DNA from: Anaerolineales bacterium
Lineage (GTDB): Bacteria; Chloroflexota; Anaerolineae; Anaerolineales; Villigracilaceae
Direction: 5' to 3'
Length of the DNA stretch: 50,206 nt
NCBI GenBank assembly: GCA_020851785.1
Contig: JADZCC010000109.1
Coordinates: 1-50,206 of the forward strand
Shown: positions 32,911 through 43,221 of the stretch, piece by piece
How positions within the stretch are numbered: position 1 is the stretch's first letter
Layout of the letters: each line of letters begins with the position of its first letter
Notes under the pieces: generated by a model
Databases searched by the model: none
What the model was told of the DNA's origin: nothing
Seen by the model: only the letters and a program-made list of their open reading frames with translations
Program-made: the position numbers and the translations under genes

Positions 32911-35322
32911 TTACTCCGCTCCGCCGTACAGCCGTTTATAAATGACATAGATTTCATAAATATGGCGGATGTAGTCGCGGGTTTCTTCAAAGCGCACCGT
33001 TTCAAGATAGAGGTCTGCATCGTTGCCCGAAAGTTCCTGCCAGGCGCTGGCGTTGCCGGGACCGCCGTTATACGCAGCGAGCATGGCGTATAAATCCTGA
33101 TTCAGATAATTTCGATTGGACGCCAGATAATGCGCCCCAAATTTAACGCTGACAATCGGGCGGTATAAATCATCTTCCAGATAATTAATCGGCCAGCCGA
33201 TTTGCGAAGCGATTTGCGCGCCGGTGGTTGGCACAATTTGCATCAAGCCGCGCGCGCCCGCGTTGGAATTAACAAAGCCTTCAAACAAGCTTTCCTGCCG
33301 AATCACGCTGAACATAAAGAGGGGATCAAAACCGTTCTCCTGCGCGGCAGGCAGGATCAGGTCTGAATAATACAAACCATACCGCAGATATCCAAAATAA
33401 GCGGGGGCCATCATGGATTCGGTATGCTCGTCCAGCCCGGCCAGCGTTAATACCTGCCGCGCCGCAAAGATGGCGGAGCGATACAACCCCAAATCCACCA
33501 GATAGTTTGCGAGGCGATAGGTGGCTGTTGGGTCTGTTTCCACCGAAGCGCGTAAATCTTCAAACTCAGTTTTGGCTTCTTCATATAAGCCCATCTGCCA
33601 ATATTCCGTCCCGCGCATCAGGCGCGCGTCTGTCGCCAGCGGGCCGGGCCCGGTCAGGTCGGTTTCGGGCGGCAGGTTAAATGTGATGCGCATCCAAATA
33701 TCCGCGTCGGCGCGCAGGCGCATTAAATCCTGATTGAGATTCAATTTTGCAGGCGGCGTAAACGGAGCCTGCTCATTTAATAAATCGCGCGCGCGCTCGC
33801 TGTAATACCCGGCGGGGTCCTGGTTTAGCGCTTCGCGCCACGCCTTCAGTTGTTCTTCGGAATTGCCCAATTGACCTTGCGCCTTGCCGATCCACAGATA
33901 GGCGCGGGCTTTCTCGCTGGCCGGAATGTCCAGCGAATAACTACGATTGAAAGCGTCCAAAGCCTGAGCGTACTCTTTGCCGCGATAATACGTCACGCCG
34001 ATTAAGAATGCGGCGTTCGCGGCTTCTTCCGTACCGGGATATTCATTGGTCACGCGCGCCCAGGTTTTCAGGGCGTTATCGTTTTGGCCGTCGCGTTCGT
34101 AAATGCGCGCCGCGCTCATCAAATATTCAACCGCCAGCGGACTATTCGGCGCTTGTTGCACAAAGTCTAGTAAGGTTTGCGCTCCAGCCGAATACGCCTG
34201 ATTGTTGTACCACTCCACGAAAGCCTTTTCGCCCCATGCGTCTCCCCAGCGCGGATGATTCGGATAGTTTGTGATAAAGGTTTGGTAGTTTGTCAGCGCC
34301 GCGTTGTAATCGCCAAGGTTGCGGTAAGATTCCGCCAGATAATAATAAGCCGTTCCGTCATGCACCGGCACAGCGGCCAGATAGCGCGTGAAAGCCGCAA
34401 TGCCCACGTCGTATTGACCTGCAAAAAAATCCACAATGCCGCGATCCAAATCATTAACTGGGATGCCTGCGTTGATTAATTCGATCAGACTCAAATAAGC
34501 GTAGTAAGAAAGTGGATAGTTGGAAACGGCCAGTTGAAATTTCCCATACGCTTCTTCGGTCTGACCGTTAGCCTGATACGCCAGCCCGGCCTCGTACGCC
34601 GCCTGAGCTTTGGTGTAATCGCTTGGGGCGCGCGCCAAAACCCCGTCGTAGAGCGCAAAGGCCGAAGCGAAGTCGCCCAGTTTGACGTAGGTGGAGGCAA
34701 CCTTCAGGTCCTGTTGCGTGGCGTCGCCGAGGTGTGGCGCCTGAATGGATGCCTGATAGGCCGTGAGCGCTTCGGCGTAATTGCCCGCCTGAAAGAGCGC
34801 GTCGCCGCGTAATTCCTGCGCGCGCGAATCCAGATAGCCCGGGCGAAGCGTGAGATACAACCTCCACGAATCGGCCGCCGCCGGATAATTACCCAGCCGA
34901 TAGTTTGCCAGCCCGCTGAGATAATACGCCTGCCCAACCTGCGCGGCAGAAGGAAATTCCGTGTTGAGCGTCTGAATGGCCGTCAGCGCTTCCTGATATT
35001 TTTCTTCGGCGAAGTAAACTTTCGCTTCGCCCCATTTGGCCGCCGCGCGAATTAGGGGGTCTGGCGAATCCTGATATGAAGTTTGATAATGCAGGAGGGC
35101 GTTTTCATAATCGCCATTGAAGAACTCGTGGTCGGCCACGGAGACGCGCGCCTGCGGAAGCGGCGTGGGCGTGATGGTGGGCGTGAGCGTGGCCGCGGGA
35201 GTGGGCGTTTGGCTGGGGGTGATCGTCCAGCCGGGCGGGAGGGTGGGAAAGTTTGGGAAGAGGGCACAGCCCGATAAGGCGGCTGTAAGCCAAAGTCCGA
35301 GCAGGAGGCGGGCGGTTTTCAT
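32911..35322 (-). CDS. Lipoprotein lytic transglycosylase with TPR domain (Slt-like)
   Basis: 803 residues. Lipobox LSGCALF, a Pro/Thr-rich linker, many TPR-like helical repeats (about 60-580) and a C-terminal SLT domain with catalytic Glu677 (SVIRQESLFEG), NAGARGLMQIVPTTG and AAYNGGPGNA. Cleaves the glycan strand of peptidoglycan to give anhydro-muropeptides; the superhelix resembles Slt70. The start is firm (signal peptide begins here). It has its own perfect promoter in the 40-bp gap behind oppC and is predicted to have a leaderless mRNA. Confidence 0.93.
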   Translation of the reverse strand: MKTARLLLGLWLTAALSGCALFPNFPTLPPGWTITPSQTPTPAATLTPTITPTPLPQARVSVADHEFFNGDYENALLHYQTSYQDSPDPLIRAAAKWGEAKVYFAEEKYQEALTAIQTLNTEFPSAAQVGQAYYLSGLANYRLGNYPAAADSWRLYLTLRPGYLDSRAQELRGDALFQAGNYAEALTAYQASIQAPHLGDATQQDLKVASTYVKLGDFASAFALYDGVLARAPSDYTKAQAAYEAGLAYQANGQTEEAYGKFQLAVSNYPLSYYAYLSLIELINAGIPVNDLDRGIVDFFAGQYDVGIAAFTRYLAAVPVHDGTAYYYLAESYRNLGDYNAALTNYQTFITNYPNHPRWGDAWGEKAFVEWYNNQAYSAGAQTLLDFVQQAPNSPLAVEYLMSAARIYERDGQNDNALKTWARVTNEYPGTEEAANAAFLIGVTYYRGKEYAQALDAFNRSYSLDIPASEKARAYLWIGKAQGQLGNSEEQLKAWREALNQDPAGYYSERARDLLNEQAPFTPPAKLNLNQDLMRLRADADIWMRITFNLPPETDLTGPGPLATDARLMRGTEYWQMGLYEEAKTEFEDLRASVETDPTATYRLANYLVDLGLYRSAIFAARQVLTLAGLDEHTESMMAPAYFGYLRYGLYYSDLILPAAQENGFDPLFMFSVIRQESLFEGFVNSNAGARGLMQIVPTTGAQIASQIGWPINYLEDDLYRPIVSVKFGAHYLASNRNYLNQDLYAMLAAYNGGPGNASAWQELSGNDADLYLETVRFEETRDYIRHIYEIYVIYKRLYGGAE

Positions 35323-35357
35323 CCCGTTTTTATACCGATAAAGGTTTGGCCTGTCAA
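35323..35357 (-). promoter_or_regulatory. Consensus promoter giving a leaderless transglycosylase mRNA
   Basis: On the minus strand TTGACA (35357-35352), a 17-bp spacer and TATAAA (35334-35329), then six bases (AACGGG) and ATG 35322. Transcription should begin at or within a base or two of the A of ATG. This is the clearest leaderless case in the window. Confidence 0.8.
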
Positions 35358-35362
35358 ATCGT

Positions 35363-36286
35363 TTATTCGCCGATTTGGTCTAGCACCTTGTAGGGGTCGA
35401 AGGCGTCGCGCAGGCCGTCGCCAATGTAGTTGACGGAAATGATGGCGAGGAAGATCATCAACCCAGGAAAGATGGCCAGCCAGGGCTGGGTGGTGAAATG
35501 CGTTTGGGCGTTGCTGAGCAGGTTGCCCCACGAGGGCGTGGGCGGTTGAATGCCAAAGCCGAGAAAACTCAAGCCAGATTCTTCGATGATGGCCGAGCCG
35601 AGTTCGAGCGTGGCTTCTACGATGATGGGCCCAATTGCATTGGGCAGGATGTGCTTGACGATGATCCGAAAGTCGGAGCCGCCGAGGGCGCGCGTGGCGG
35701 CGATAAAATCCAATTCGCGCAGGGTCAGAAAGGCGGCGCGGATGAGTCTGGCGAAGGTCATCCAGGAAAGCAGGCCGATGACGAGGGCAATCGTCAGGAC
35801 GCTGTTGCGCTCAAAGAGGGGAAGTTCCACCTCGCGCAGGATGGCGCTAAGTAAAATGAGAACCAGAAAAGCGGGGAGCGAAAGGAACGTGTCGGTGATG
35901 CGCATGAGGAGCGCATCCAGCCAGCCGCCATAATAGCCAGCCAATGCGCCAACCGGAACGCCGATAACCAGCCCAATGACGACGACCATTATGCCAACCG
36001 TGAGCGAGATGCGACCGCCGTATAAAATGCGCGTGAAGAGGTCGCGCCCCAGCGCGTCTGTGCCCATGAGGTGTTGAATGGACGGCGGTTTGTTGCGCGC
36101 TGAAATATCCGAGACTTCGGGGTCGTAAGCGGTGAGGGGCGCGAAGACGACCAGCGCCAGCAGGAGTGTAAGCACGATTAAACCAAAGATTGCGCCTGGG
36201 TGTTTACGAAAGCGCTTCCAAACGCCCAGCCCGAGGCTGGTTTGCGCGGGCGAAAGAGGTTGGGAAAGTTCGTTACTTGGATTCAT
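35363..36286 (-). CDS. ABC transporter permease, OppC/DppC type
   Basis: 307 residues, N-terminal cytoplasmic lead (WKRFRKHPGAIFGL), six helices and the binding-protein-dependent transport motif near LRELDFIAATRALGGSDF. HLMGTDALGRDLFTRILYGGR is typical of OppC (in parts MGTDALGRDLF, RILYGGR). Last gene of the oppA-oppB-oppC unit, 2 bp from oppB. Confidence 0.93.
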   Translation of the reverse strand: MNPSNELSQPLSPAQTSLGLGVWKRFRKHPGAIFGLIVLTLLLALVVFAPLTAYDPEVSDISARNKPPSIQHLMGTDALGRDLFTRILYGGRISLTVGIMVVVIGLVIGVPVGALAGYYGGWLDALLMRITDTFLSLPAFLVLILLSAILREVELPLFERNSVLTIALVIGLLSWMTFARLIRAAFLTLRELDFIAATRALGGSDFRIIVKHILPNAIGPIIVEATLELGSAIIEESGLSFLGFGIQPPTPSWGNLLSNAQTHFTTQPWLAIFPGLMIFLAIISVNYIGDGLRDAFDPYKVLDQIGE

Positions 36287-36288
36287 CG

Positions 36289-37332
36289 TTACTCGTACCG
36301 CACGCGCGGGTCAAGGTAGGCATATAAAATATCCGCCAGCAGGTTTGAGAAAATGATCGTGGCCGCGCCAATGATCAGAATGGTCATCAAGACGGGATAA
36401 TCCCTTTGTTCGGCGGCTTGATAATATAAACGCCCCATGCCGGGCCAGGCGAAGAGATATTCCACGAAGATCGCTCCGCTGAAGATGTAAGGTAAATCCA
36501 GAGCCAGCAACGTGACCAATGGAATTAAGGCGTTGCGTAATCCGTGCTTGTATAACACCACCCAGTTGGACGCGCCTTTGGCTCGCGCTGTTCGCAAATA
36601 ATCTTTGTGAATCACGTCCAACATGCTGGAGCGCATGAAGCGCGAATACCACGAAACCCAACCCAGCGCGCCGGTTAAGACCGGCAGGATTAAATGCTCA
36701 ATCCGGTCGCCGAGGTTGAAGCCTTGTAGCCCAAGCGTGGTAATTCCGCCGGAAGGCAGTAAAGGCTGGCCGGTAAATGGATTTTTCAGCCAGGCGTAGA
36801 AGACGAGAATCAGAATCAGCCCGAGCCAAAACTCCGGGATAGCCTGCCCGGCAAAAGAAAAGGTGGTGACGGCAATGTCAAATTTGGAATACTGCCGAAG
36901 CGCCGAGGCGATCCCGATGGGTATCGCGAGCAAAATCGCCGCGAGCATGGTGATGGACATGAGATAAATGGTGTTGGGCAGGCGCCCGCCAATTTCTTCG
37001 AGAACGGGTTTGCGCGTGCGAAACGAAAACCCGAAATCGCCGCGCAAAATTCCGTAGCGCGTGCCGGAGCTTTCTTTGATTCCGTCGCCGTCCACGTCTA
37101 CTTTCATCCAATCATTCCCGGCCAGCCAGATGATGTACTGTGTGGGCAGGGGTTGATCCAATCCAAATTGGCGCTTGAGCAATTCCACTTTTTCGGCGCT
37201 GACGTGGCGGCTCTGTCCTTGCCCGGCCAGCGGCCCGCCCGGCGCGAGATTTACCAGAGCAAAAAGCACAACGCTCAGCAGAAAAAGGAGCGCGATGGTT
37301 TGAAGCAGTCGGCGAAGAATATAGGCGGCCAC
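36289..37332 (-). CDS. ABC transporter permease, OppB/DppB type
   Basis: 347 residues, starts with AAYILRRLLQTIALLFLLS, GGPL near the first loop, then the EAA-like motif DYLRTARAKGASNW and LDLPYIFSGAIFVEYLFAWPG (split: LPYIFSGAI, FVEYLFAWPG), all typical of OppB. Pairs with the OppC homologue. The ATPase subunits normally following (OppD, OppF) are absent from this operon. Confidence 0.93.
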   Translation of the reverse strand: MAAYILRRLLQTIALLFLLSVVLFALVNLAPGGPLAGQGQSRHVSAEKVELLKRQFGLDQPLPTQYIIWLAGNDWMKVDVDGDGIKESSGTRYGILRGDFGFSFRTRKPVLEEIGGRLPNTIYLMSITMLAAILLAIPIGIASALRQYSKFDIAVTTFSFAGQAIPEFWLGLILILVFYAWLKNPFTGQPLLPSGGITTLGLQGFNLGDRIEHLILPVLTGALGWVSWYSRFMRSSMLDVIHKDYLRTARAKGASNWVVLYKHGLRNALIPLVTLLALDLPYIFSGAIFVEYLFAWPGMGRLYYQAAEQRDYPVLMTILIIGAATIIFSNLLADILYAYLDPRVRYE

Positions 37333-37333
37333 T

Positions 37334-39046
37334 TTATTTCAGAGTCCAGTCGGCGGCGTTCCAGGTGATGATGTCGTTGGTGGAGGATTTTACGCCCTGC
37401 AAACGAGCGGAATGCACGCTGGCGTTGACCGCGGTGAATAAAAGCGCCTGCGGCAATTCTTCGTCGAGCAGGGTGGCCATTTTACAGAAAGCATCGTGGC
37501 GCGTTTGTGTATCCAGCGTGTAGGCTTCGTCTAAAAGCGAATCAAATTCCGGGTTTTCCCAGCGTCCGTAGTTGTAGCCGTTATCCGGTACGGCGGCTTC
37601 GGCGCTGTAGTAGCTCCACAAATAATCGGTTGGATCAATGCCTGCATAACCTTCGTCCCAAATATCCATGTCAAAGTTGCCGTTTTGTTCAATACCGCCG
37701 TCGGCCGCGGTGGCCCAGAGCACACTGCCTTCAACGACGGTGAGGTTGAGTTTGATTCCAATTTTGCCAAGTTGTTCGGCGATAAATTGTTGCGTGAGTT
37801 CCAGCGGTTCGCCGTATTCGGAGTAGGTGATGAATTCCATCTCCATGGGATAGCCGTCTGCGGCTGTGCCGCAGTTGTGGCATTCGCGGACGCCGTCGCC
37901 ATCCTGATCCACCCAACCGGCTTCTTCCAGAAGCGCTTTTGCGCCTTCAAGGTCGAATTGGGTTCTGGCGACATTGTCGCAAACGTAGGGCGGGCGGAAA
38001 AATTCAGTCCAATTCGGTTTGGCCAGTCCATAGAAAAATTCTTTGGTAATGGTATCCACGTCAATCGCCATGCGAATGGCCTGACGGACTTTGACGTTGG
38101 AAAGAATTGGATGGGGCGTGGCGACTGGATCGGTGGCGCCTTTCGCCGCCAGATTAAAGAAGATGCGCATCACCCAACGGTTGTCCGGGCTATTGCTGAC
38201 TTGAACATTTTCCGCCCCTTCGAGATCGTGAATCATCTGTTCTGAAGACCACATATCCAGGTCGGCGTCGCCGTTGAGGAGCATGGTCTTGCGAACCGCC
38301 GCGTCTGGAATGATTTTGACGATGATGGTTTCAATGGAGGGTTTGCCTTTGTCGAAATAGTTTTCGTTTTTGACGAAGGTCATGTGGTCGCCGTTGACCC
38401 ATTCTTCCAACTTGTAAGGTCCGTCACTTAAGGGTTCGCGCGCGCAATCCCAGGCAGAGAAACCCTGCTCTGCACTGCAGTAATGCGCGGGCCATACGAC
38501 GACTTGTTCGCCGCCAAATTGGGTGAGGTAGCCAGGGAAGATGGCGTTGTAGTTAATCGTCAGCGTGTAATTGTCCACTTGCGCGATGCTGTCAATGTAG
38601 TCAATGCCGGGGATCCAACTGCCTTTGGCGGGGTCTAAAATGGCGTTGTAGGTGAAGATCACGTCTTTGGCGGTGACGGGCGTTCCGTCTGACCATTGCG
38701 CGTCTTTTCGCATCTTCCAGGTGACGGACATCGTTCCGGCGGTTTCGTCCTGAACGACATCGCCGTTTTCAAGCGTGGGTAGTTCGGCGGCCAGTTCTGG
38801 AAAGACGTTCCCATTTTCGTCAATGTCGGTCAAGCCGAGCATTACCAAATCCATCACCAATGAATCGTAGCCGGTATCCGTAATCACCGGGTTGAAGGAT
38901 GGCGGGTCTTCTGCAATCACAATTGTGACGCTGGTTTGTGCGGGAGCGGTGGCGTTGGCAGGCGACTGTGGTTGACACCCCAATAAACTGGACGAGAGCG
39001 TTACTGCAAGCAGTAGAAAGATCAACGTGCGTTTTGTTTCTAACAT
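37334..39046 (-). CDS. Peptide/oligopeptide ABC transporter substrate-binding lipoprotein
   Basis: 570 residues of SBP family 5. Lipobox LLGCQPQ (Cys24 region), SWKMRKDAQWSDGTPVTAKDV (in parts WKMRKDAQWSDG, PVTAKDVIFTY), and EPLSDGPYKLEEW. A calcium-loop-like DQDGDGVREC with nearby CHNC lies at about 372-390. Delivers peptides or similar solutes to the OppB/OppC channel; possibly murein peptides given the neighbours, which is inference only. Perfect Shine-Dalgarno aggagg and its own promoter. Confidence 0.92.
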   Translation of the reverse strand: MLETKRTLIFLLLAVTLSSSLLGCQPQSPANATAPAQTSVTIVIAEDPPSFNPVITDTGYDSLVMDLVMLGLTDIDENGNVFPELAAELPTLENGDVVQDETAGTMSVTWKMRKDAQWSDGTPVTAKDVIFTYNAILDPAKGSWIPGIDYIDSIAQVDNYTLTINYNAIFPGYLTQFGGEQVVVWPAHYCSAEQGFSAWDCAREPLSDGPYKLEEWVNGDHMTFVKNENYFDKGKPSIETIIVKIIPDAAVRKTMLLNGDADLDMWSSEQMIHDLEGAENVQVSNSPDNRWVMRIFFNLAAKGATDPVATPHPILSNVKVRQAIRMAIDVDTITKEFFYGLAKPNWTEFFRPPYVCDNVARTQFDLEGAKALLEEAGWVDQDGDGVRECHNCGTAADGYPMEMEFITYSEYGEPLELTQQFIAEQLGKIGIKLNLTVVEGSVLWATAADGGIEQNGNFDMDIWDEGYAGIDPTDYLWSYYSAEAAVPDNGYNYGRWENPEFDSLLDEAYTLDTQTRHDAFCKMATLLDEELPQALLFTAVNASVHSARLQGVKSSTNDIITWNAADWTLK

Positions 39047-39082
39047 TGGTCCTCCTAGGATGGACTAAATTTAAGATGGGTC

Positions 39083-39111
39083 ATTATTGCATAAATCTCC
39101 CCGGCTGTTAA
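39083..39111 (-). promoter_or_regulatory. Promoter of the opp operon
   Basis: Minus strand TTAACA (39111-39106, 5/6), 17-bp spacer, AATAAT (39088-39083, 5/6), 37 nt before ATG 39046, with aggagg in the leader. Confidence 0.65.
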
Positions 39112-39115
39112 GGTT

Positions 39116-39134
39116 TTGACAAGCTTATAAGCTT
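39116..39134. promoter_or_regulatory. -35-like element joined to a 14-bp palindrome
   Basis: ttgaca (39116-39121) runs into the perfect palindrome aagcttataagctt (39121-39134). Only a weak -10 (tatttc, 39139) stands at 17 bp. The site lies between the divergent opp and adenosine-kinase promoters and could be an operator for either. Confidence 0.45.
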
Positions 39135-39157
39135 AAAATATTTCGCGCGCAAAAAAC

Positions 39158-39186
39158 TTTACATTCCAAAAGCGCCGTGATAAACT
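39158..39186 (+). promoter_or_regulatory. Probable promoter of adenosine kinase gene
   Basis: tttaca (39158-39163, 5/6), 17 bp, taaact (39181-39186, 4/6). Gives a leader of about 60 nt that contains the hairpin at 39208-39228. Confidence 0.45.
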
Positions 39187-39207
39187 TTTGCCGCTTGAAA
39201 AATTTAT

Positions 39208-39232
39208 GGCGCTCTCGCTGAGAGCGCCTTTT
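39208..39232 (+). promoter_or_regulatory. Terminator-like hairpin in the leader of the adenosine kinase gene
   Basis: Arms ggcgctctc (39208-39216) and gagagcgcc (39220-39228), loop gct, followed by tttt. It lies just before the Shine-Dalgarno (aagga) of the adenosine kinase gene. Upstream genes run the other way, so it cannot end an incoming gene; an attenuator or RNA-stability element is likely. No known riboswitch fold was recognised. Confidence 0.6.
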
Positions 39233-39251
39233 ACTGCGATAAGGAAACCAC

Positions 39252-40208
39252 ATGGATATTTTATTGACCGGCTCGGTGGCTTACGATTACCTGATGACCT
39301 TCCCCGGAGCGTTCAAGGAGCAAATTCTGTCGGAGCGCCTGGATTCGATCAGCCTGTCCTTTTTGGTGGACGGCATGTCGAAGCAACGCGGCGGGATTGC
39401 GCCTAACATCGCCTACACCATGGCCTTGCTCGGCGAAAAGCCGCGCGTCATGGCCACTGTCGGCGTGGATTTTGAAGAGTATCGCGCCTGGCTCGATTCT
39501 AAAGGCGTGAACACTGAATTGATGAAAGTGGTGCCGGGCGTTTTCACCGCTTCGTTCTTTGCAACGACCGACCAAAACTCCGCGCAGATCGCCTCCTTCT
39601 ACCCGGGAGCGATGGGCTATTCCGCAACGCAATCGATCAAAGAGTTGGATAAAAAACCGAATCTGGTGATCGTCTCTCCGAGCGCGCCCGATGCGATGAT
39701 GAAATTTCCAGCGGAATGCCGCGAATTGGGCATCCCCTATTTATACGACCCCAGCCAGCAAGTCTTGCGGCTGGAAGGTCCCGAACTTGCGCGCGATATG
39801 GAAGGCGCGCACTTCCTCTTTTGTAACGATTACGAATTCGGCCTGATCTCCAGGAAGACGGGCTGGAATTTGGAACAAATCCTTGAGCATGTTAAAGTTT
39901 TGGTGATTACGCGCGGCAAAGACGGCGCGGATTTATATTCCAATGGCGACGTGGTGCATATTGCCACCGTTCCCGAAAAAGAAGTGGCCGACCCCACCGG
40001 CGTGGGCGACGCATTCCGCGGCGGTTTTCTGGCTGGCTACGCTCACGGTTTTGACTGGAAGTTGTGCGGCGAATTGGGCTCGCTTTCGGCAGTTTACTGC
40101 CTGGAACAGCGCGGCACGCAGAGCCACTCCTACACCCGTCAGGAATTTGTTGAACGGTTCCGCACCAATTTTGACGATGGCGGAAAATTGAACGTTTTAT
40201 TAAAATAG
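39252..40208 (+). CDS. PfkB-family sugar kinase, probable adenosine kinase
   Basis: 318 residues of the ribokinase/PfkB family. N-terminal GSVAYDYL, the substrate glycine region GGIAPNIAYTMALLG, and the C-terminal signature DPTGVGDAFRGGFLAGY with catalytic Asp253. The gene is next to S-adenosylhomocysteinase, which releases adenosine, so adenosine kinase is the best specificity call; other PfkB kinases cannot be excluded by sequence alone. Shine-Dalgarno aagga. Confidence 0.85.
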   Translation: MDILLTGSVAYDYLMTFPGAFKEQILSERLDSISLSFLVDGMSKQRGGIAPNIAYTMALLGEKPRVMATVGVDFEEYRAWLDSKGVNTELMKVVPGVFTASFFATTDQNSAQIASFYPGAMGYSATQSIKELDKKPNLVIVSPSAPDAMMKFPAECRELGIPYLYDPSQQVLRLEGPELARDMEGAHFLFCNDYEFGLISRKTGWNLEQILEHVKVLVITRGKDGADLYSNGDVVHIATVPEKEVADPTGVGDAFRGGFLAGYAHGFDWKLCGELGSLSAVYCLEQRGTQSHSYTRQEFVERFRTNFDDGGKLNVLLK

Positions 40209-41760
<1,552 letters not shown>

Positions 41761-41771
41761 TCCAGTTCGTC

Positions 41772-41806
41772 AAAGCCCCCGAAGTTACAAACTTCGGGGG
41801 CTTTTT
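41772..41806. terminator. Bidirectional terminator between ahcY and the convergent gene
   Basis: A 15-bp perfect stem (41772-41786 with 41790-41804), loop aca, GC-rich core cccccg/cggggg, ending in ttttt on the plus strand. The T-run contains the stop codon of the convergent gene (41805-41807). On the minus strand only three T follow, so it is stronger for ahcY. Confidence 0.93.
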
Positions 41807-42368
41807 ACTTTTCAAATACCTTGCGCTGAATTAAGGTTTCCAAATATACGGCTTGTTTTTTACCAGCCAGTTTTTGTAGGCGCGGCGCTTCAAAAAATAA
41901 TTGCTTTATTTTTCGCAGGGGATAGACCACGCATTCGCAGGCTTCTTTCAAATCTTCAAAGACAACCAAACAAACCCAGGCTTCGGGCAGATTCAAAATT
42001 GGGTCGCGGCGTTCGGGCGAATCCTGAAACGTCCATGAAAGCCCGTAGCGCTTTGCCGCCGAACGCCTTTGCGTTTTAACGGCCACCTCCAACCCGTTGA
42101 TTTGCAAGTCTGCATCCCAGGATTTACGCTTCGCTTCATACACGCGGTAGTCTGGCCCAACCACCCGGCATTCCCGCCGCTCAAACAGAATCCGCACCGC
42201 CTCTTCGCCGAGCTTGCTCACCCAATGATCGTCTTGAATCTTTTGCAAAACGGTTTGCTGACTATCTTTGTAATTCACAGTTTCAACGACCGCTTTGGAG
42301 AAAACCAAAGCGCGTTGTCTCGCATCTTCGGGAATTTGAACGATCTGCGGCGTTTGGAAGGTACTCAT
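41805..42368 (-). CDS. PD-(D/E)XK nuclease-like protein
   Basis: 187 residues from ATG 42368, with ggag 5 nt before it; the longer frame to 42545 would overlap rsmA and is rejected. Central region: LGEEAVRILFER, WDADLQINGLEVAVKTQ (Asp, then Lys of a D-x-K type strand). The usual acidic residue two before the Lys is Ala (AVK), although Glu lies four before. The fold assignment is by pattern only; it could be an inactive or unusual nuclease. A Trp/Phe-rich segment follows (GLSWTFQDSPERRDPILN). Last gene of the operon with rsmA. Confidence 0.65.
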   Translation of the reverse strand: MSTFQTPQIVQIPEDARQRALVFSKAVVETVNYKDSQQTVLQKIQDDHWVSKLGEEAVRILFERRECRVVGPDYRVYEAKRKSWDADLQINGLEVAVKTQRRSAAKRYGLSWTFQDSPERRDPILNLPEAWVCLVVFEDLKEACECVVYPLRKIKQLFFEAPRLQKLAGKKQAVYLETLIQRKVFEK

Positions 42369-42378
42369 CGAACTCCAG

Positions 42379-43221
42379 TTATTGCCCGCGTAAGATAACC
42401 AGCTTCCGCCACTCTTCAATGGATAAAGTTTCCGCCCGCCGCATAAAATCAATTTCGGCGGAAGCGAGCAAAGTTTCAACTTCCTGCGTGGAAACATGCA
42501 AGCCAGCGGAAAGCGAGTTTCGCAAAGTTTTTCGCTTTTGAGCAAACCCGGCCTTGATTAACTTGAAGAACTGCGGGAGTAGTTCCTTTTCAATTTGCGG
42601 CGTGGGATAAATGTCAATGCACAGGATGGCCGAATCTACGTTGGGGGCGGGGTAAAACGCTCCGGCTGGGATTTTGGCAATCAGGCTTGGCTTTCCGTAC
42701 ACTTGTACGCTCAAGGCTAGCAGGCTTAAGTCGCCAACTTTGGCGCAAATCCTTTCAGCCACTTCTTTTTGAATCGTCAAAACGATGCGGCGCGGCTTGG
42801 GTTCGCTTTCCAACAGGTGACGGATGATGGCGGAGGTAATGTTGTAGGGGATGTTGGCCGCAACGAGGTAATTTTCCTGCTGAATTAGTTCTGAAATTTT
42901 CAACTCAAGGATGTCGCCGTGAACGACGCGCACGTTTGGATAAGGCTGGAGGACAGCCTGCAGTGGGGCCAGCAGGCTTGGGTCCAGTTCGACCGCCGTC
43001 ACTTGTTTGGCGCCAACGGCCAGATAGCGCGTCAAACTGCCCAGTCCGGGCCCAATCTCCAGCACGGAGTCTGCGTTGTGAATCTCTGCCGCGTTGGCAA
43101 TCTTTTCGAGGGCCGCGTCGTCTTGTAAAAAATTTTGTCCCAGCGCTTTGTTGGCGCGAAGCCCGTAACGCTTGAGCACAGCGGCGGCGTTAAGCGGCGG
43201 AACAGCGGAGTAGGCGCTCAC
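42379..43221 (-). CDS. rsmA: 16S rRNA dimethyladenosine transferase
   Basis: 280 residues from GTG 43221, chosen because it overlaps the upstream stop as GTGA; a TTG at 43227 is the alternative. Methylates A1518 and A1519 of 16S rRNA. Motif I EIGPGLGSLTRYL, motif IV NIPYNITSAIIRHLL, and ALGQNFLQD at the N-terminus. In B. subtilis ksgA follows yabE and rnmV; here it follows a G5/3D protein and an LCP protein. Confidence 0.96.
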   Translation of the reverse strand: MSAYSAVPPLNAAAVLKRYGLRANKALGQNFLQDDAALEKIANAAEIHNADSVLEIGPGLGSLTRYLAVGAKQVTAVELDPSLLAPLQAVLQPYPNVRVVHGDILELKISELIQQENYLVAANIPYNITSAIIRHLLESEPKPRRIVLTIQKEVAERICAKVGDLSLLALSVQVYGKPSLIAKIPAGAFYPAPNVDSAILCIDIYPTPQIEKELLPQFFKLIKAGFAQKRKTLRNSLSAGLHVSTQEVETLLASAEIDFMRRAETLSIEEWRKLVILRGQ

